Below are positions 32,988 to 42,168 of a DNA stretch of 64,000 nucleotides, in pieces (within the stretch, counting starts at the first letter, position 1; each line of letters starts with the position of its first letter). The notes beneath the pieces were generated by a model, which made no database searches, was not told the DNA's origin, and was given only the letters and a program-made list of their open reading frames with translations. Source of the stretch: Kitasatospora kifunensis (GTDB lineage: Bacteria > Actinomycetota > Actinomycetes > Streptomycetales > Streptomycetaceae); contig NZ_JACHJV010000001.1 in the NCBI RefSeq assembly GCF_014203855.1, positions 4,898,001 through 4,962,000 of the forward strand, read 5' to 3'. Both the position numbers and the translations under genes were made by a program.

Positions 32988-34343
32988 GTGAACGAAACCC
33001 TCCAGGATGCCGCCCTCGTCCTGCTCTTCATCATCCTCGGTGGGCTGTTCAACATCGCCGAGATCTCGCTGATCTCGCTGCGCGAGGGCCAGATCCGCGC
33101 GCTGGCCGAGCGCGGCACCAAGCGGGCCGACCGGGCCGCGCACCTGGCCGCCGACCCCAACCGGTTCCTGGCCGCCGTGCAGGTCGGGGTGACCTGCATG
33201 GGTTTCCTGTCGGCCGCCTTCGGCGCGGACACGCTGGCCGGCAAGCTCTCCCCGGTCTTCGTGCACCTGGGCCTGTCCGCCGGGGTGGCGAACGCGGTGG
33301 CGCTGGTCGGCCTGACCCTGTTGATCTCCTACATCTCGCTGGTGCTGGGTGAGTTGACCCCCAAGCGGATCGGGCTGCAGCGGGCCGAGTCGCTCGCGCT
33401 GGTGGCCGCGCCGGTGGTCGACGTGATGTCGGTGGCGCTGCGTCCGGTGATCTGGCTGCTGGGCCGGTCCACCAACCTCATGGTGCGCCTGCTCGGTGGC
33501 GATCCGAAGGCCGGGCGCGGCAGCATGAGCTCCGAGGAGCTGCGCGGGCTGGTCGCCGCCAACACCGAACTGGGCAGCGACGAGCGGGCGTTGATCGCCG
33601 ATGTGTTCGCGGCCGGCGAGCGTCAGCTGCGCGAGGTGATGGTGCCGCGCACCGAGGTCACCTTCCTGGACGCCGACCAGCCGCTGGCCGAGGTCCGCGA
33701 GGAGACCAGTACCTCGCCGCACTCGCGCTACCCGGTGGTCGAGGGCTCCTACGACGCGGTGGTCGGCTTCGTGCACGTGCGCGACCTGTACCGGGCGCAC
33801 GGCGAGCAGGCGCTGCGGGTGCGCGAGATCGCCCGACCGGTCAAGCTGCTGCCGGCCACCAAACGGGTGCTGGAGGCGATGAGCGAGATGCGCCGCGAGG
33901 GGCACCACCTGGCGATGGTGGTGGACGAGTACGGCGGCACGGCCGGGATCGTCACCCTGGAGGACCTGGTCGAGGAGGTGATCGGGGAGATCCGTGACGA
34001 GTACGACACCCAGGAGAGCACCGCGACACGCCGGTTGGCGGGCGGCGGGGTCGAGGTCAACGGCCTGCTCAACCTGCCGGACTTCGCCGAGGAGACCGGC
34101 GTGACGCTGCCCGAGGGCCCGTACGAGACGGTGGCCGGCTACGTGGTGGCCGAGCTGGGTGAGCTGCCCGAGGTCGGTGACCAGGTGCTGGTGGCCAAGG
34201 AGGGGGCCGAGCAGGGGGTGCTGCTCACCGTGGCGGCGCTGGACGGGCGGCGGATCGATCGGATCAAGGTGAGCGCCGAGTCGGCGCAGCCGGGCGGCTC
34301 GGGCGAGCGCTCGCCCGAGCCGCCCGGCGAAGGCGGGTCCTGA
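32988..34343 (+). CDS. CNNM/CorC-type membrane protein with CBS pair
   Basis: Protein of 451 residues of the hemolysin/CorC family. The N-terminal DUF21 (CNNM) transmembrane domain spans about residues 1-190 ('GGLFNIAEISLISLREGQI', 'LVLGELTPKRIGLQ'). A CBS pair covers about 205-330 ('VMVPRTEVTFLDAD', 'HLAMVVDEYGGTAGIVTLED'), and a CorC_HlyC domain covers about 345-430 ('LNLPDFAEETG', 'TVAGYVVAELGELP'). Homologues are linked to Mg/Co homeostasis, though a transport role is not proven here. GTG 32988 probably lacks a leader. The last codons form a 38-bp palindrome that could end transcription before trpS. Confidence 0.9.
   Translation: MNETLQDAALVLLFIILGGLFNIAEISLISLREGQIRALAERGTKRADRAAHLAADPNRFLAAVQVGVTCMGFLSAAFGADTLAGKLSPVFVHLGLSAGVANAVALVGLTLLISYISLVLGELTPKRIGLQRAESLALVAAPVVDVMSVALRPVIWLLGRSTNLMVRLLGGDPKAGRGSMSSEELRGLVAANTELGSDERALIADVFAAGERQLREVMVPRTEVTFLDADQPLAEVREETSTSPHSRYPVVEGSYDAVVGFVHVRDLYRAHGEQALRVREIARPVKLLPATKRVLEAMSEMRREGHHLAMVVDEYGGTAGIVTLEDLVEEVIGEIRDEYDTQESTATRRLAGGGVEVNGLLNLPDFAEETGVTLPEGPYETVAGYVVAELGELPEVGDQVLVAKEGAEQGVLLTVAALDGRRIDRIKVSAESAQPGGSGERSPEPPGEGGS
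34290..34327. terminator. 38-bp perfect palindrome inside the 3' end of the CNNM gene
   Basis: The whole interval equals its own reverse complement (19-bp arms, no spacer) and ends 16 bp before the stop codon. It encodes the C-terminal P-G-G-S-G-E-R-S-P-E-P-P-G. It can fold as a stable RNA hairpin and is likely the terminator for the gene. Confidence 0.65.
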
Positions 34344-34373
34344 CCCGCTTGCCGAAGCTGGAAGAATGGCGGC

Positions 34374-35444
34374 ATGGTCAACGCAGCGGTCAACGATTCG
34401 GCGCAGGAACGCCTGCGGGTGCTCTCCGGTATCCAGCCCACCTCGGGCTCGTTCCACCTCGGGAACTACCTGGGAGCGGTGCGCCAGTGGGTGGATCTCC
34501 AGGAGACGAACGACGCCTTCTACATGGTGGTCGACCTGCACGCGATCACGGTGGCGCAGGACCCGGCGCAGTTGCGTGAGAACACCCGGATCTCGGTCGC
34601 GCAGCTGCTGGGCGCCGGGCTGGACCCGGAGCGCTGCACCCTCTTCGTCCAGTCCCACGTGCCCGAGCACGCGCAGCTCGCCTGGGTGATGAACTGCCTC
34701 ACCGGCTTCGGCGAGGCCGCCCGGATGACCCAGTTCAAGGACAAGTCCGCCAAGCAGGGCACCGACAGCACCACGGTCGGCCTGTTCACCTACCCGGTGC
34801 TGATGGTCGCGGACGTCCTGCTCTACCAGGCCGACGCGGTGCCGGTCGGCGAGGACCAGCGCCAGCACCTGGAGCTCACCCGGGACCTGGCCGAGCGCTT
34901 CAACAGCCGCTACCAGCCCACCTTCACGCTGCCCAAGCCGTACATCCCCAAGGCGACGGCGAAGATCATGGACCTGCAGGACCCGACGGCCAAGATGAGC
35001 AAGTCGGCCGCCTCGCCCAAGGGCCTGATCAGCCTGCTGGACGACCCGAAGCTCAGCGCCAAGAAGTTCAAGAGCGCGGTAACCGACACCGACACGGTGG
35101 TCTCCTACGACGAGGAGAAGAAGGCCGGCGTCTCCAACCTGCTGCGGATCCACTCCGCGCTGAGCGGGCAGAGCATCGAGCAGCTGGTGGCCCACTTCGA
35201 GGGCAAGATGTACGGCGCGCTCAAGACCGAGCTGGCCGAGCTGTACGCCGAGTGGGTGGTGCCGTTCCAGCAGCGCACCCAGGCCTACCTGGACGACCCG
35301 GCCGAGCTGGACCGGGTGCTGGCGCTGGGTGCCGAGAAGGCCCGCGAGGTGGCCTCGGTGACCCTGGCCACGGTCTTCGACCGGGTCGGCTTCCTGCTGC
35401 CGGCCGGCGTGGCCTCGAGCAGCTCGTCGGCCGCCCAGCGCTGA
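34374..35444 (+). CDS. trpS: Tryptophanyl-tRNA synthetase
   Basis: Class Ic tRNA synthetase of 356 residues charging tRNA-Trp. The HIGH-equivalent motif lies in 'QPTSGSFHLGNYLGAV' and KMSKS is intact (207-211). 'YPVLMVADVLLYQAD' and 'VGEDQRQHLELTRDLA' are TrpRS signatures. The length and motifs fit the housekeeping enzyme; Streptomyces often carry a second, indolmycin-resistant copy elsewhere, and this one is not obviously that form. ATG 34374 is 30 bp after the CNNM gene. The stop overlaps the next start (TGATG). Confidence 0.96.
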   Translation: MVNAAVNDSAQERLRVLSGIQPTSGSFHLGNYLGAVRQWVDLQETNDAFYMVVDLHAITVAQDPAQLRENTRISVAQLLGAGLDPERCTLFVQSHVPEHAQLAWVMNCLTGFGEAARMTQFKDKSAKQGTDSTTVGLFTYPVLMVADVLLYQADAVPVGEDQRQHLELTRDLAERFNSRYQPTFTLPKPYIPKATAKIMDLQDPTAKMSKSAASPKGLISLLDDPKLSAKKFKSAVTDTDTVVSYDEEKKAGVSNLLRIHSALSGQSIEQLVAHFEGKMYGALKTELAELYAEWVVPFQQRTQAYLDDPAELDRVLALGAEKAREVASVTLATVFDRVGFLLPAGVASSSSSAAQR

Positions 35445-36019
35445 TGCCCGATTCCGTGCCCGCCGATGGTGGTGACCTCCCGGAGGACGCCACCATCGGC
35501 GCGTCGCTGACCATCGGCGTGGCGGTCACGGTGCCCGAGCCGTTCGGCTCGGCGATCCAGGACGCGCGGGCCGCCCTCGGCGATCCGCTCGCCCGCGCGA
35601 TACCCACGCACGTCACGCTGCTGCCGCCGACCGAGATCGGGGCCGAGCGGCTGCCCGAGGTGCGGGCCCATCTGGCGGCCGTGGCAGCGGCGCACCGCCC
35701 CTTTCGGATGCTGCTGCACGGCAGTGGCACCTTCCGCCCGATCTCCCCGGTGGTCTTCGTCCGGGTCGAGGAGGGGGCACAGGAGTGCCGTGAGCTGGAG
35801 GCGGCGATCCGCTCCGGGCCGCTGGCCCGGGAGTTGGCCTTCCCCTACCACCCGCATGTGACGGTGGCGCACGGTCTGGCCGAGGAGGTGCTGGACACGG
35901 CCCTGGTCGAGGCGCGGGCCTTCCACGCGGCTTTCGCGGTGCCCTCGTTCACCCTCTCCTGGTTCGGGGCCGACGCAGTCTGGCGTCCGTGGCGCGGATA
36001 CGCGCTCGACGCTCGTTAA
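35444..36019 (+). CDS. LigT-like 2H phosphoesterase (2'-5' RNA ligase family)
   Basis: Protein of 191 residues with the paired H-x-T motifs of the 2H phosphoesterase superfamily: 'HVT' at 56-58 in 'PTHVTLLPP' and 'HVT' at 138-140 in 'YHPHVTVAHG'. Relatives hydrolyse cyclic nucleotides or ligate 2'-5' RNA; the substrate here is unknown. ATG 35444 overlaps the trpS stop by one base, so translation is coupled to trpS, which hints at an RNA-related role. A longer frame upstream lies inside trpS and was rejected. Confidence 0.85.
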   Translation: MPDSVPADGGDLPEDATIGASLTIGVAVTVPEPFGSAIQDARAALGDPLARAIPTHVTLLPPTEIGAERLPEVRAHLAAVAAAHRPFRMLLHGSGTFRPISPVVFVRVEEGAQECRELEAAIRSGPLARELAFPYHPHVTVAHGLAEEVLDTALVEARAFHAAFAVPSFTLSWFGADAVWRPWRGYALDAR

Positions 36020-36125
36020 TTTGTTTCCCAGGTTTTCTCAGGATTCTCCCAGGAAACCAAAACTATAATCTCTTATTACTTTCTCATTCACCGCACCATC
36101 TGCTGAGCGCTATACTCGGCCGGTA
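36020..36125. other. AT-rich intergenic stretch
   Basis: A 106-bp spacer of strikingly low GC for this genome. It holds a weak hairpin (GGTTTTCT near 36033 with AGGAAACC near 36051), an exact TATAAT at 36064-36069 and the promoter described separately at 36087-36116. Confidence 0.6.
36087..36116 (+). promoter_or_regulatory. Promoter of the Stealth gene
   Basis: TTCACC (36087-36092), an 18-nt spacer and TATACT (36111-36116). The ATG at 36126 is 9 nt after the -10 box with no ribosome site, so the transcript is probably leaderless. Confidence 0.45.
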
Positions 36126-38117
36126 ATGGCCACGGGGGGCTTGGAACGGTCAGAAGGCTCACCGTCTGGAGAGATGATGCGCTGTCCCCGCACGGTCCGG
36201 CGAGTGGTGCGCGCCGTGACCCGCAGGGCCCGTCGGGTCGGCGTACTGTCCGGGCTAGTGCCTCGGCAGCGCATGACCGAGCAGCCGGTGCCGCCCCCCG
36301 CTCCCGAGCCGTGCCCCGAGCCCGAGCCGGACCCCGCCCCGACAGCGGAGGAGTTGCGGTGGCAGCGCGAGGAGTGGCTGCTGGAGCAGGACCCCGGACT
36401 GGTGCGCCACGACGGCCTGGTGGCCGAGGTGCGCGATGACCTGCTCTCCTGGGACGCCTTCCTGCGTAGCTTCACCGAGGTGACCGAGCTGCTGATCGGC
36501 GCCGACCTCAGGTTCGCCCCGATGCGCGGTCAGGAGGCCCGCCAGTGGGTGGTGATCGCGCCCGGCCAGCGGGCCGAGGTGCTCGCCACCTGCGCCGCCG
36601 CGTTCGCCGGTCAGCCGGTCTACGCGGACCTGCTGGGGCACGATGTGACGCTCCGGACGGTGCTGGCGGAGAGCTTGCCCGAGGCCGTCGCGGCCCTGGA
36701 GGGCCACCGTCTCGAGCAGCCTGTTGACGAGCCGTCGGAATCAGAAGCATCGTCAACGGCCGTCGATGACAGTGCGTTTGAGGAGGGGTCGGACCAGGTC
36801 CAGGTGGATCGGGTGAAGGGCGTGCGGATCTACCGCCCGGTGGTGACCGGCGGTCGGACCCTGGTCTACGGCCCGGAGCACGGCTGCGACCTGGACTTCT
36901 GGGATTCGGCCGAGCCGTCCAGCGGCGCCATCGCGGCCATCCACGAACCCCCGTTCGGCTGGTGGGTGCCCTCTCTGGAGGCGGACGCGACGGTGCGGAT
37001 CGGCGGCCGGGACTACCCCGCGCCGGCGGCCTTCGCCCGGCCGCTGCTGGACGACGTCACCTTCCCGGTGGACGCGGTGGTCACCTGGGTGGACGACGGT
37101 GACCCGCTCTGGCGCGGCCGACGGGAGGCGAGGCTGGCCAAGATGGCCGAGCCCCCGGCCACCGGGGCCGGCGCCGAGCGCTTCCACAACCGGGATGAAC
37201 TGCGCTACTGCCTGCGCTCGATCGCCATGTACGCACCCTGGATCCGGCACGTCTTCCTGGTCACCGACGGCCAGCAGCCCGAGTGGCTCAAGGCCGAGCA
37301 CCCGGGGCTCACCGTGGTCTCCCACCGGGAGCTGTTCGCCGATCCGTCGGTGCTTCCGGTATTCAACTCGCATTCGATCGAAACGCAGCTGCATCGAATT
37401 CCGAACCTCGCCGAGCATTTCCTGTATTTCAATGACGACATGTTTCTCGGTCGCCCGGTCAGGGCCGAACAATTCTTCCAGGGAAACGGCTCGCCCTTGG
37501 TCAACCTCGATTCCCGGGTCATCCCGCCGGGTCGGGTGACGGGTGACGACGACGAATACGTCGCGGCGCAGAAGAACACCCGGGAACTCGTCCGGCGTAC
37601 TTATGACCGGGACACCACCAATACCCTGAGCCACGCGCCCTATCCGCTGACCCGCACGCTGCTCGCCGAGATCGGCGAGGTCTTCGCCGACGAGCTCGCC
37701 GCCACCGCCGGATCGACCTTCCGCGCGCCCACCGACGTCGCGCCGATCACGCTGGCGGTCAGCCACGGCTACCTCACCAGCCGGGTCGCCTGGGGCCGGA
37801 TCGGCCACCGCTACGTCGACGTCGACCGGCAGGCGGCGTTGGAGCAGCTGCCCGGCCTGCTCAAGGGCCGCGAGATCGACACCTTCTGCCTCAACGACGG
37901 TGCGTTGGAGGAGGTGCCGAGAGCGGAGCAGGACCGGCTCGTCACCGCGTTCCTGCAGGCCTACTTCCCGGTGGCCGGACCGTTCGAGGACAAGCCTCCC
38001 GAGCTCTGCGTCCTGCTCCCGGTCGCGCCCCAGGAGGCGGAGCGGGCAGCGCAGGCCGAGCAGGAACCGAGTGCGGACGCCGGCCTGCGGCCGCACCTGG
38101 TCGAGCAGCACGGCTGA
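36126..38117 (+). CDS. Stealth-family sugar-phosphate transferase
   Basis: Protein of 663 residues belonging to the Stealth family, which transfers hexose-1-phosphate or related units when building capsular or cell-wall phosphoglycans. CR1 is near residues 313-328 ('DAVVTWVDDGDPLW'), CR2 near 350-385 ('RDELRYCLRSIAMYAPWI', 'VFLVTDGQQPEWL'), CR3 near 415-445 ('LAEHFLYFNDDMFLG') and CR4 in the C-terminal quarter. The N-terminal 310 residues are variable, basic at first and then with an acidic Ser-rich linker. ATG 36126 follows a -10 box directly. Codons around 37370-37560 are noticeably AT-richer than the neighbours. It converges with a CDP-glycerol polymerase gene, so both likely build one wall polymer. 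Confidence 0.9.
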   Translation: MATGGLERSEGSPSGEMMRCPRTVRRVVRAVTRRARRVGVLSGLVPRQRMTEQPVPPPAPEPCPEPEPDPAPTAEELRWQREEWLLEQDPGLVRHDGLVAEVRDDLLSWDAFLRSFTEVTELLIGADLRFAPMRGQEARQWVVIAPGQRAEVLATCAAAFAGQPVYADLLGHDVTLRTVLAESLPEAVAALEGHRLEQPVDEPSESEASSTAVDDSAFEEGSDQVQVDRVKGVRIYRPVVTGGRTLVYGPEHGCDLDFWDSAEPSSGAIAAIHEPPFGWWVPSLEADATVRIGGRDYPAPAAFARPLLDDVTFPVDAVVTWVDDGDPLWRGRREARLAKMAEPPATGAGAERFHNRDELRYCLRSIAMYAPWIRHVFLVTDGQQPEWLKAEHPGLTVVSHRELFADPSVLPVFNSHSIETQLHRIPNLAEHFLYFNDDMFLGRPVRAEQFFQGNGSPLVNLDSRVIPPGRVTGDDDEYVAAQKNTRELVRRTYDRDTTNTLSHAPYPLTRTLLAEIGEVFADELAATAGSTFRAPTDVAPITLAVSHGYLTSRVAWGRIGHRYVDVDRQAALEQLPGLLKGREIDTFCLNDGALEEVPRAEQDRLVTAFLQAYFPVAGPFEDKPPELCVLLPVAPQEAERAAQAEQEPSADAGLRPHLVEQHG

Positions 38118-38152
38118 CCGAGCGGGTCCGCCACCGCCACCGTCGCCGCAAA

Positions 38153-38204
38153 CCCGCAGGGGCCCGGTACTCCGTGAATCCACGGAGTACCGGGCCCCTG
38201 CGGG
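38153..38204. terminator. Bidirectional terminator, 24-bp perfect stem
   Basis: 38153-38176 and 38181-38204 are exact reverse complements with an AATC loop, between the convergent Stealth and polymerase genes. Confidence 0.9.
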
Positions 38205-38253
38205 CTGGCGGGTCTGCGGGCCGCACCGGGTGCCCCCCGGTGCGGCCCTGGCC

Positions 38254-41200
38254 TCAGCCCAACAGGCCGTCGACCACCCGGGCGGCGGCGTGACCGTCGT
38301 CCAGGTCGCAGTAGTTCGACCGGAACTTGGCGTAGGCCTCGCGGTGGTCGGCCGTGACCTTGTCCAGCTCGCCGAGCGCCTTGACCAGCTCCTGCGAGGT
38401 CGCCAGCAGCGGCCCGGGGGCCTCCTGCTCGAAGTCGAAGGTGAACCCGCACAGGTTGTCGCGGTAGTGCTCCAGGTCGTAGGTGAAGAAGAGGACCGGC
38501 CGACCGGTGTTGACGAAGTCGAAGATCGACGCCGAGTAGTCGGTGACCAGCGCGTCCGCGATCAGCAGCAGGTCGGTCATGTCCGGGTAGCGCGAGACGT
38601 CGTAGACGTAGCCGTTGCCGTCGCCCGGGATGGTGCCGTGGCAGTTCGAGTGCGGGCGGACCAGCAGGACCTGGTCCTCGCCCAGCGCGGCGCGGGCCGC
38701 ATCCAGGTCGATCCGCAGGTCGATCTGGTAGCCGCCGTGCGGACGCTTGCGGTCCTCGCGGAAGGTGGGCGCGTACAGCACCACCTTCTTGTCGTCCGGC
38801 AGACCCAGCCGGCGGCGCACCTCGGCGGCCCGCTTCTCCCGGTCGGGGGAGAACAGGATGTCGTTGTGCGGGTAGCCGGTCTCCAGCATCTCGCCCTCGA
38901 ACTTGAAGGCGCGGCGCAGCACCGTGGTGGCGAAGCTGCTCCCGGAGATCAGCTTGCCCCAGGTCGGCACCTCGCGGTCCAGGTGCTTGAGGTAGTTGCT
39001 GTCGATGAACCAGATCTTCTCGAAGTCGTGGCCGATCCGCTTGAGCGGGGTGCCGAGCCAGGTCTGCAGGATCACCTGGCCCGGGCGCGGGGTCACGAAG
39101 TCGGGCAGGTGGGCGCTGGTGACGATGTACTTGGCGGTGGCCAGCGCGTCGAACCACTCCGGGCTCCACTGGCGCAGCCCGCGGGCGCTCTGCGGCAGCT
39201 CGGCCTGCTGGTCGTCCACCGTCCACAGGTGCTCCAGCGGCAGGCCGCGGCGGACCAGCTCCTCGTGGATGGCGCGCGGCGAGCCGGCGTACTGGCCGCC
39301 GTTGGCCACGTTGTAGACCACCGCGTCACGCAGCGGCTTGTTCTTGGCGGCCGGGTAGATCTCCTTGCGCAGCTGGCGCTGGCGGAAGCCGCTGCGCTCG
39401 TGCGGGCCGAGGTCGGAGTGCGCCTCCAGCGAGAGCGTGTCGTAGTAGCGACGCTCCAGCACCACCTGCTTGCCGCGCGCGCGGATCTCGGCGGGCAGTG
39501 AGGTGTGCGCCTCCAGGGCGACCTGGACCTTGGGCCAGTACAGCTCCGGGTCGGCGCCGACCGGGCGGAACAGCACCTCCCAGGTGCCCTTGTGCAGCGG
39601 CACCCGGCCGGCGAAGGAGCCGATCGGCACGGCCGGCAGCTTGACCTCGAAGCGGCCGTCACGGACCACCAGCGGGTGCAGGTAGTCCTCCTCGCGCCAG
39701 CCGTGCCTTATCACCAGCTCGTAGTGGTGCTCGCCGGGCAGCGGGAAGCGGCCCGAGAGGACGAAGCCGTCCTCGTCCGCGCCGGTGATCTTGTCCACCA
39801 CCGGCTGCACCAGCTGGTCGGAGAACTGCAGGTGGCCGGTGTCGGTCGGCTTGGAGACCAGGACCCGGGCGCTGCCCAGCGGGGCCTCGGGGTTCAGCGG
39901 CAGGTCGAGGTGCTGCACCGGAACCCGGTCGTCGACCATTATCTGCAGCACGGTCTTGTCGGCCAGCAGCAGCTTGGCGTACCAGTGGTCGGAGGTGCGG
40001 GTCTCGGCGGTCGGGTCCAGCTCGGCCCACTTGTCCCGGACCTCGGTCAGTGCCTCGATCGGGATCCGCGCGGTGAACGGCACCGGCCGGCCGGCCGGGG
40101 TGCCGAACTCGACCGGGAAGTCGATCTTGTTGCCGGACTCGGAGTGGTGCATCTGCAGCCGCAGCCCGGACAGGTTGCTGGTGCTGCGCACTGTCCCGCG
40201 CAGCTCGATCACGCCGTCGACGGCCTGCAACCCGGTGAGCGCGGCCCGCAGCGTCTCGACGGTCAGGTGCAGGAAGCTGTCGCGCAGTATCGGCACGATC
40301 CGGGTGGTGGCGTCGACCCAGTGGGTCGGGTAGCTCTGCGCGGTGTCGGCCCAGCCGCCGGAGATCCGGCCCTTGTAGACGCCGGCCTTGCCGACGCCGC
40401 CGATCAGCACCCGCCAGCTGCCGTCCTGCCACTGGCCGCGCTTCTTCAGCTTCTCCGGGTCGATGTAGCTGGTGAAGCCGGCCCAGTCGCAGCTGTAGAT
40501 GTCGTGCGGGGAGCTCGCGGTCGCCTCCGGCGCGTACTGCGCCTTGGTCTTGAAGGTGACGATCCGCTTGCCGTTGGCCTCGCGCAGCACCAGCATCCGG
40601 ACCAGGTCGTGCTTGTGCTCCACGCCCAGGTGCTCGGGGAACGCGTGGCCGGTCAGCCGCAGCTTGCCGTCCTCCCAGGCCGACTCGTAGACCCGGCTGC
40701 GCATCACCAGCGCGTTGTCCAGTCGCAGCACGTCGGCCGGCACGCTCTTGCGGCCACCACGCAGGAACGGGTAGTCGGCGTACGGGCGGAGCATGCCGCG
40801 CGCGGGGGCGGCGCCGTTGCTCTCGGCCTCGAAGCGCATCTGCTCGACGAACTCGTCGATCCGGCCCTGCAGGGTCAGGTGGTACTTCAGCCGCAGCGGC
40901 GCGCGCAGCTTGCGGACCTGCTCGGGCCCGATCGCGCGCAGCAGCCGGCCCACGCACTCCTGGTAGGCGTCCCGGTAGTCCTGCTCACCGTCGACCACCG
41001 ACCAGAAGAACATCGGGATCTCCTCGACGAGGTTGTTCTCGTCGTAGGAGCGCAGGTACTCCTTGTACTTCGGCGCGGTCTGCTTGAGCAGCCAGGAGCG
41101 GACCAGCTCCATCGAGGTGACCCGGTCGATCAGCCCCTTGGGGTTGGTGCGCATCTGGGTGATCGACATCTCGCCGAGCTCGCGCTCGCGCCAGTGGTAG

Positions 41201-41817
41201 ATCGGCTCGGAGAGCACGTCGACGCTCTTGGCCAGGTAGTGGTGCGGCACGCTGACCGGGGCGTCCTCGTACAGGATGCCCTCGGGGTAGAGCAGCCCGG
41301 CCGCGTCCCAGAAGCTGCGCCGGTACACCTTGTTCCACGCGGTGCGGTCGGTGACCAGCGCCGGGATCTCGGTGATGTGGGTCTTCAGCCGGGTGTGCCG
41401 GAAAGGCTTGCTGTGACCGCCCGACTGGTAGTGGCCCACCGCCCTGAAACGCAGCACGTTACCCGTGGCGAAGTCGGAGCCGGTCTCGTCGAGCGTGGAG
41501 ATCATCAGCTGGTACGCGCTCGGCGGCAGCGTGTCGTCGCTGTCCACGAAGGCCACGAACTCGGTGCCCTCGGTCAGGTGCAGCAGACCGGTGTTGCGGG
41601 CGGCGCCGAGACCGGCGTTCTTCTTGCGGACCAGTCTGAACCTGGAGTCCTTGGCGGCGAAAGCCTCGGCGATCGCCGCGCTCCCGTCCTTCGAGCCGTC
41701 GTCCACCATGATGCACTCGAGGTCGCTCATGGTTTGGGCGGCGATGGATTCCAGGCACTCCTCCAGGTACCGCTCGACGTTGTAAATCGGAACAACGACA
41801 GAGAGACGGGGGGCCAT
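38254..41817 (-). CDS. GT2 glycosyltransferase fused to CDP-glycerol glycerophosphotransferase
   Basis: Large two-enzyme protein of 1187 residues. The N-terminal GT-A domain (about 1-240) has 'RLSVVVPIYNVERYLEECL', 'MVDDGSKDGS' and the metal-binding 'AFVDSDDTLPP'. A middle region of about 550 residues is mainly beta, with no domain I recognise. The C-terminal TagF-like domain (about 820-1187) shows 'WLGTPLKRIGHDFEKIW', 'LYAPTFREDRK', 'LLVRPHSNC' and 'ALVTDYSASIFDF', the motif set of poly(glycerophosphate)-type polymerases. It probably assembles a teichoic-acid-like wall polymer at the inner membrane face. ATG 41817 has AAAGG upstream. It is common in Streptomyces in one or more copies. Confidence 0.92.
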   Translation of the reverse strand: MAPRLSVVVPIYNVERYLEECLESIAAQTMSDLECIMVDDGSKDGSAAIAEAFAAKDSRFRLVRKKNAGLGAARNTGLLHLTEGTEFVAFVDSDDTLPPSAYQLMISTLDETGSDFATGNVLRFRAVGHYQSGGHSKPFRHTRLKTHITEIPALVTDRTAWNKVYRRSFWDAAGLLYPEGILYEDAPVSVPHHYLAKSVDVLSEPIYHWRERELGEMSITQMRTNPKGLIDRVTSMELVRSWLLKQTAPKYKEYLRSYDENNLVEEIPMFFWSVVDGEQDYRDAYQECVGRLLRAIGPEQVRKLRAPLRLKYHLTLQGRIDEFVEQMRFEAESNGAAPARGMLRPYADYPFLRGGRKSVPADVLRLDNALVMRSRVYESAWEDGKLRLTGHAFPEHLGVEHKHDLVRMLVLREANGKRIVTFKTKAQYAPEATASSPHDIYSCDWAGFTSYIDPEKLKKRGQWQDGSWRVLIGGVGKAGVYKGRISGGWADTAQSYPTHWVDATTRIVPILRDSFLHLTVETLRAALTGLQAVDGVIELRGTVRSTSNLSGLRLQMHHSESGNKIDFPVEFGTPAGRPVPFTARIPIEALTEVRDKWAELDPTAETRTSDHWYAKLLLADKTVLQIMVDDRVPVQHLDLPLNPEAPLGSARVLVSKPTDTGHLQFSDQLVQPVVDKITGADEDGFVLSGRFPLPGEHHYELVIRHGWREEDYLHPLVVRDGRFEVKLPAVPIGSFAGRVPLHKGTWEVLFRPVGADPELYWPKVQVALEAHTSLPAEIRARGKQVVLERRYYDTLSLEAHSDLGPHERSGFRQRQLRKEIYPAAKNKPLRDAVVYNVANGGQYAGSPRAIHEELVRRGLPLEHLWTVDDQQAELPQSARGLRQWSPEWFDALATAKYIVTSAHLPDFVTPRPGQVILQTWLGTPLKRIGHDFEKIWFIDSNYLKHLDREVPTWGKLISGSSFATTVLRRAFKFEGEMLETGYPHNDILFSPDREKRAAEVRRRLGLPDDKKVVLYAPTFREDRKRPHGGYQIDLRIDLDAARAALGEDQVLLVRPHSNCHGTIPGDGNGYVYDVSRYPDMTDLLLIADALVTDYSASIFDFVNTGRPVLFFTYDLEHYRDNLCGFTFDFEQEAPGPLLATSQELVKALGELDKVTADHREAYAKFRSNYCDLDDGHAAARVVDGLLG

Positions 41818-42168
41818 CAGCTGGGCGGGCCTTTCATCAGGGACGGGACGACGGCCTGGGGCGGACCCCGCGATGGTGGGAGTCGCAGGACAGGCGGTAC
41901 GCCGCCGATCCTACCGTCCGCACCTACCGGCCTCCCGGTGGCGGCCGGGCGGCGCAGGCCCCGGGATCCGGCGGGAGGTGGCCGCCTTGCCCCGCCACCA
42001 GGGCCCTGCCGCGCGGTCGCCACCAGCGCCCGCTGCCCGCAGCCGCCCTGACCGGGCGTCAGTGGGAAATGCAGCCGAATACGGCTGCCGGCCGCTCCAA
42101 GCTGCGCCTTCCAGGGCAAGTCGGGCCATCCAGGACTTTTACCCTGCGTGCCCGGGTAGGCGTGGCCC
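41818..42168. other. Divergent intergenic region, 351 bp
   Basis: Between the polymerase (-) and the YihY gene (+). On the minus strand TAGGAT (41913-41908) matches the favoured -10 sequence and would give a leader of roughly 85 nt for the polymerase. On the plus strand TAGGCG at 42157-42162 sits 6 nt before the YihY ATG. No gene is supported. Confidence 0.4.
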
